NCBI RefSeq assembly: GCF_037975245.1
Contig: NC_092577.1
Span: 9,213,013 to 9,277,012 of the forward strand
Direction of reading: 5' to 3'
DNA length: 64,000 nt
Source: Apostichopus japonicus
Taxonomy: Eukaryota > Echinodermata > Holothuroidea > Aspidochirotida > Stichopodidae
The translations under genes and the position numbers were made by a program. The stretch's first letter is position 1, and each line of letters starts with the position of its first letter. The notes under the pieces were generated by a model. That model was not told the DNA's origin. It did no database searches and saw only the letters and a list, made by a program, of their open reading frames with translations. This document shows, piece by piece, positions 60,838 to 64,000 of this stretch.

Positions 60838-63800
60838 CTAATGAAAATAAGAAATACACATATTCTTGCTATTAATAAGGAGGACAAGAATGCGCATACT
60901 CATTGGCAATCATTTCATACATTTCATACCAGAATCATTCAACAGAATTGTGAAGGAATTTGATCAAGTGATACAAATACAGTCAAATGTCCAGTAATGG
61001 TTTGCCACGGCCTGAACTGATAATTATTTACTTATAGTTTTAGTTCTCAAGTCAACTCACGTGTACTCGCGCATAGTCTTGTCAAAGGTTGATTTGTAAC
61101 CAAAGTTTATCTCTTTAGTAGCAAACATATCGTTGACTTCCCAGCTTTCATTCTGTTTGGGATATAAATTGAATAACGTATAATTTTAAGGGATGTCTTT
61201 GGGTAGAAGGCTGAGTCCTGATATGTTTTAGTCCAAAAATTCTTATCGTCAGTCCGTTAAATCGTAATAAAAATATCGTATGAGGCCGGAAATTTATATC
61301 GTCTCTTAATGGTTTGTGTATAAAACTACATAATCCAGTCACTTTGATCGATGAACCTTAGTCGTTAAGAAGGTCGTTTCTCGAAATTTTCAATGTTCTG
61401 TAGAAATACAACATATACTGAGAATAAATATTCTTTCAAAAGTTTTACCTCATTTCCAAATTAATTTTGTGCTTAAAGTTATCTTTTAAGAAATGACTGT
61501 CACCCAAGATTGAGCCTGCATGAGCACAAAAAGGAAATAACTTGATTTACTCTCAAACCCTTTCAGTGGCGTAAGAACCAATAGAACTTAAAGTGAGATG
61601 AACAAACAGAAAAAAAAAATGTGGTGTCTGTGGTCTTTATAGGCCTAAACAAAAGTTCGATGCTACATTGGCCCATATCGGACTGTGACAATTCCGACTA
61701 TATGGTTTTGAGGAACAGTTTAATAAAGTTTGAGAGTGGATAAATTAAACCCACAAACTTGAAGATTAGAAATTAGAAGAAACAAACAATCGTATACACG
61801 GGCTGCTTAGTTTGCTTATATGTAACTATGTTTGTGTATCTAAATTTAGACCGTGGGCAGTTATGTCACTAAGCTCATCCCACTTGACAAGGTATCGCGG
61901 TCTCATTGGTTCCAGGAATGGCCGCTTGGCAAAGTCTTCATCGTACAGGAACGCGGCTGCATGTGACGACAAAATATATACTTTAACTAAGAATGGTCTC
62001 TGCAACTTATTATTATAGTGAGGTATACCTGAAGGTTATAACTGATGCAAAACCAACTTCTTCCACCCATTCTTCCACCCCCCCCCCCAAGAAAAAAGGT
62101 CGACCTCGAAAAATGAAAAGCAAAAGACAAAAACAAGGAGTGGACATTGAGCTCCGGGGAATCCCCTGAATTACAACCGTTTGAAAATAGTGGCGCCCTA
62201 CATGAATGCTCTATCTCTGACCGGGCGAAACTTGTATGATTCATATTTGCATTACTCTACACATGGCTATATATACCATACATTAGGCCAATATATAATG
62301 CGTTAGGCCTTATCATAACACCGAGTTCAATTCCATCGTTTTAACAAGCCTAAATCTGATTTTCGGAACACCATTGAAGTCAACTAACCAGTAATTAACA
62401 CTTTGTTGGGACTGTAGTGATATTACGATTAAGTATATTGAAGACAACAAGATCATTAATTCTCCAAAAACGAATGTATTACGCTTCGATTAAAGTTCAT
62501 ATGCCTAAAACTACGTGCCTAACACTATTCACCATGTACATGTCAGAGCCGTATGTAGACATACGGATCATGTACATGCATACCACTGGTCCCTTGTTAC
62601 TCAACGAAAGTTTCCTTTTACATGGGTGTCTATTTTCGACTGTGCAAATTAAATATTAGCCTATGTTTTCCTCCTAGTATGTTTTTCAAAGGTTAGTACT
62701 GCAACCATGTTGGCCTAAAGATAGCACCAGCCATGTATAATTGAAAGGTATATATCCTTAGGAAGATGTACTTACTAGTTTTAATGAACAAAGGAAACAC
62801 CATATGGAAAGGTGGCGATCATTTGATCCGTGCATTGTCGACCTCGGGCCTTAAGTGTGTGTTTTATACCTTCCAAAACGACCGTATCGCGATCTTTTGA
62901 AAAAAATCAATGTACCGATATCATTTACTGATATCGGCTAAAACAAATTACAGTAGTTTAAACATTTCTCTTTCATAATCTTTTAACGAATCATCATTAA
63001 TCTGAACTTTACTGTATGTCGTTTTCCGATTAAAAAAGTTTAAATTTTTAGTCCAGTCGGATTTATGTGCTTGCATATTCGTTTATTTTACAAGGACGCT
63101 AACTTCAAACTACTCGAATTCTCAGACCGTTTGATCAAACTGCATGGCTAAACTTGCGCAACTAACTTCAAATTCTGTTCTTTCATATTTTATAAGCCTA
63201 TTTCTGATTGGTTAATGTTCACTGTATGTCTTTTTTCCATGGAATGAAAGTTTCCTTTAGAAATTTTTCTTCGAAAACCTCATTATAACGCCTCATTATT
63301 TATTCATGAGCTACGTCACGAATCAGCTTGTGTATCAACAACATTCTCACTGATGCTTCGTCCGACAATCGTATTGTGATTTCTGAGGTGAATTTCGAGT
63401 TTTGTTAAGTAATATGCAATGAAATAAGATGACGACATTGCAATAAACATAAATTAACAAGTTGAGAATCCTATTTCATAGTTTCCTTTGAAATAGGATG
63501 AATATAGTGGTATAAATTACCCACGTAAACGTTTGTAGCGAACGTACCGGCCTATAGTGCTTTATGTATTAATGCATATGGTTTCGTACAGTTAGGTTAA
63601 CACTCGTATGTACGTAGGCTAAAGCTATCGTTAGGACTATCACTGGTTGTTTGTTTGGATGATACCACTGTAAGTGGGTAACTCTTTATTTTGCTTTTAC
63701 AACCAATTCATTTGTAACAAATGTTATTTTCTCAAGTTCGATTTAAAGGTGTGCAGACAAATAAATGTATAAACACAACGTCATGTCTCAGTGTTCGTTT

Positions 63801-64000
63801 ACATTCACTGCTATAATTATTTTAGCATCAATTCATTTAGAAACAAATACAGTCCCCTTGCCGGTAATGGAACAGTCCGCCTGTCAATATGCATATTCAT
63901 ACCGGTGACTCATAACATCGGCGGATTTTAGTCTGTGTGGCTTTGTAGAGCAAATGCTCTTTTATAGCCTAAACTTTTCCATATGATTTATTTCAAATAT
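60838..64000. other. Non-coding right flank
   Basis: No supported exon or repeat. Frames at 61812-62018 and 62417-62659 lack support. A short C run (62078-62087) is present. Confidence 0.4.

Overview
The window reads as a repeat-rich nuclear segment from a marine deuterostome invertebrate. An echinoderm is most likely, and a sea cucumber would fit. The basis is short spliced exons, frequent TAGGCCTA-type words, a CACACA-tailed 140-bp family, many hAT-like and TTAA-flanked DNA elements, and an LRR exon of the type seen in expanded echinoderm receptor families. Species identity is inference. No rRNA, functional tRNA, CRISPR array or bacterial operon is visible. Most long open frames are by-products of tandem repeats whose period is divisible by three.

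Layout. 1-8.9 kb: a 144-bp tandem family (1.08-1.83 kb), then a 30-bp minisatellite (2.5-7.75 kb). A 1.69-kb hAT-like element interrupts the minisatellite, which also holds a nearly perfect 863-bp head-to-tail duplication. 8.9-20.9 kb: mostly unrecognised non-coding sequence with a small TTAA-flanked MITE and three weak minus-strand exon candidates that share one phase. It also holds a 1.35-kb stretch with nine copies of a CACGTG-centred 15-mer and a 97-bp triplicate. 20.95-22.54 kb: an element built of palindromic TACCGCGGTA words in 72-bp repeats, with a tRNA-derived SINE head inside. 23.6-24.46 kb: a broken DIRS-like gag region.

24.46-30.65 kb is the most interesting stretch. TTAA-flanked inverted ends (AGGTCAAGYGACACGTA) enclose two convergent decayed genes. 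On the plus strand are three exons of a P2X7 C-terminal (ballast) type cysteine domain. On the minus strand are a THAP zinc-finger exon, an acidic Ser/Pro linker exon and a Cys-rich terminal exon. This looks like an old Kolobok-like DNA transposon, or a cluster derived from one. Nearly every module carries a stop, a frameshift or a lost zinc ligand.

34.8-52.9 kb: five plus-strand exons splice in one continuous frame from an LRR exon to a stop at 52845. They form the 3' end of an LRR (probably NLR-like) gene; its 5' part is not recognisable here. Its introns carry a fold-back element with 8-bp target duplications (37.8-39.0 kb), a compact hAT MITE (41.5 kb) and a hAT inside a hAT (42.0-43.6 kb). 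53-64 kb: 51-bp and 27-bp tandem repeats, a decayed non-LTR retrotransposon end (54.8-55.1 kb), a tiny retroelement scrap (60.0 kb) and one charged minus-strand exon candidate (60.7-60.8 kb). Elsewhere I see only AT-rich non-coding sequence with occasional poly-G/poly-C runs.
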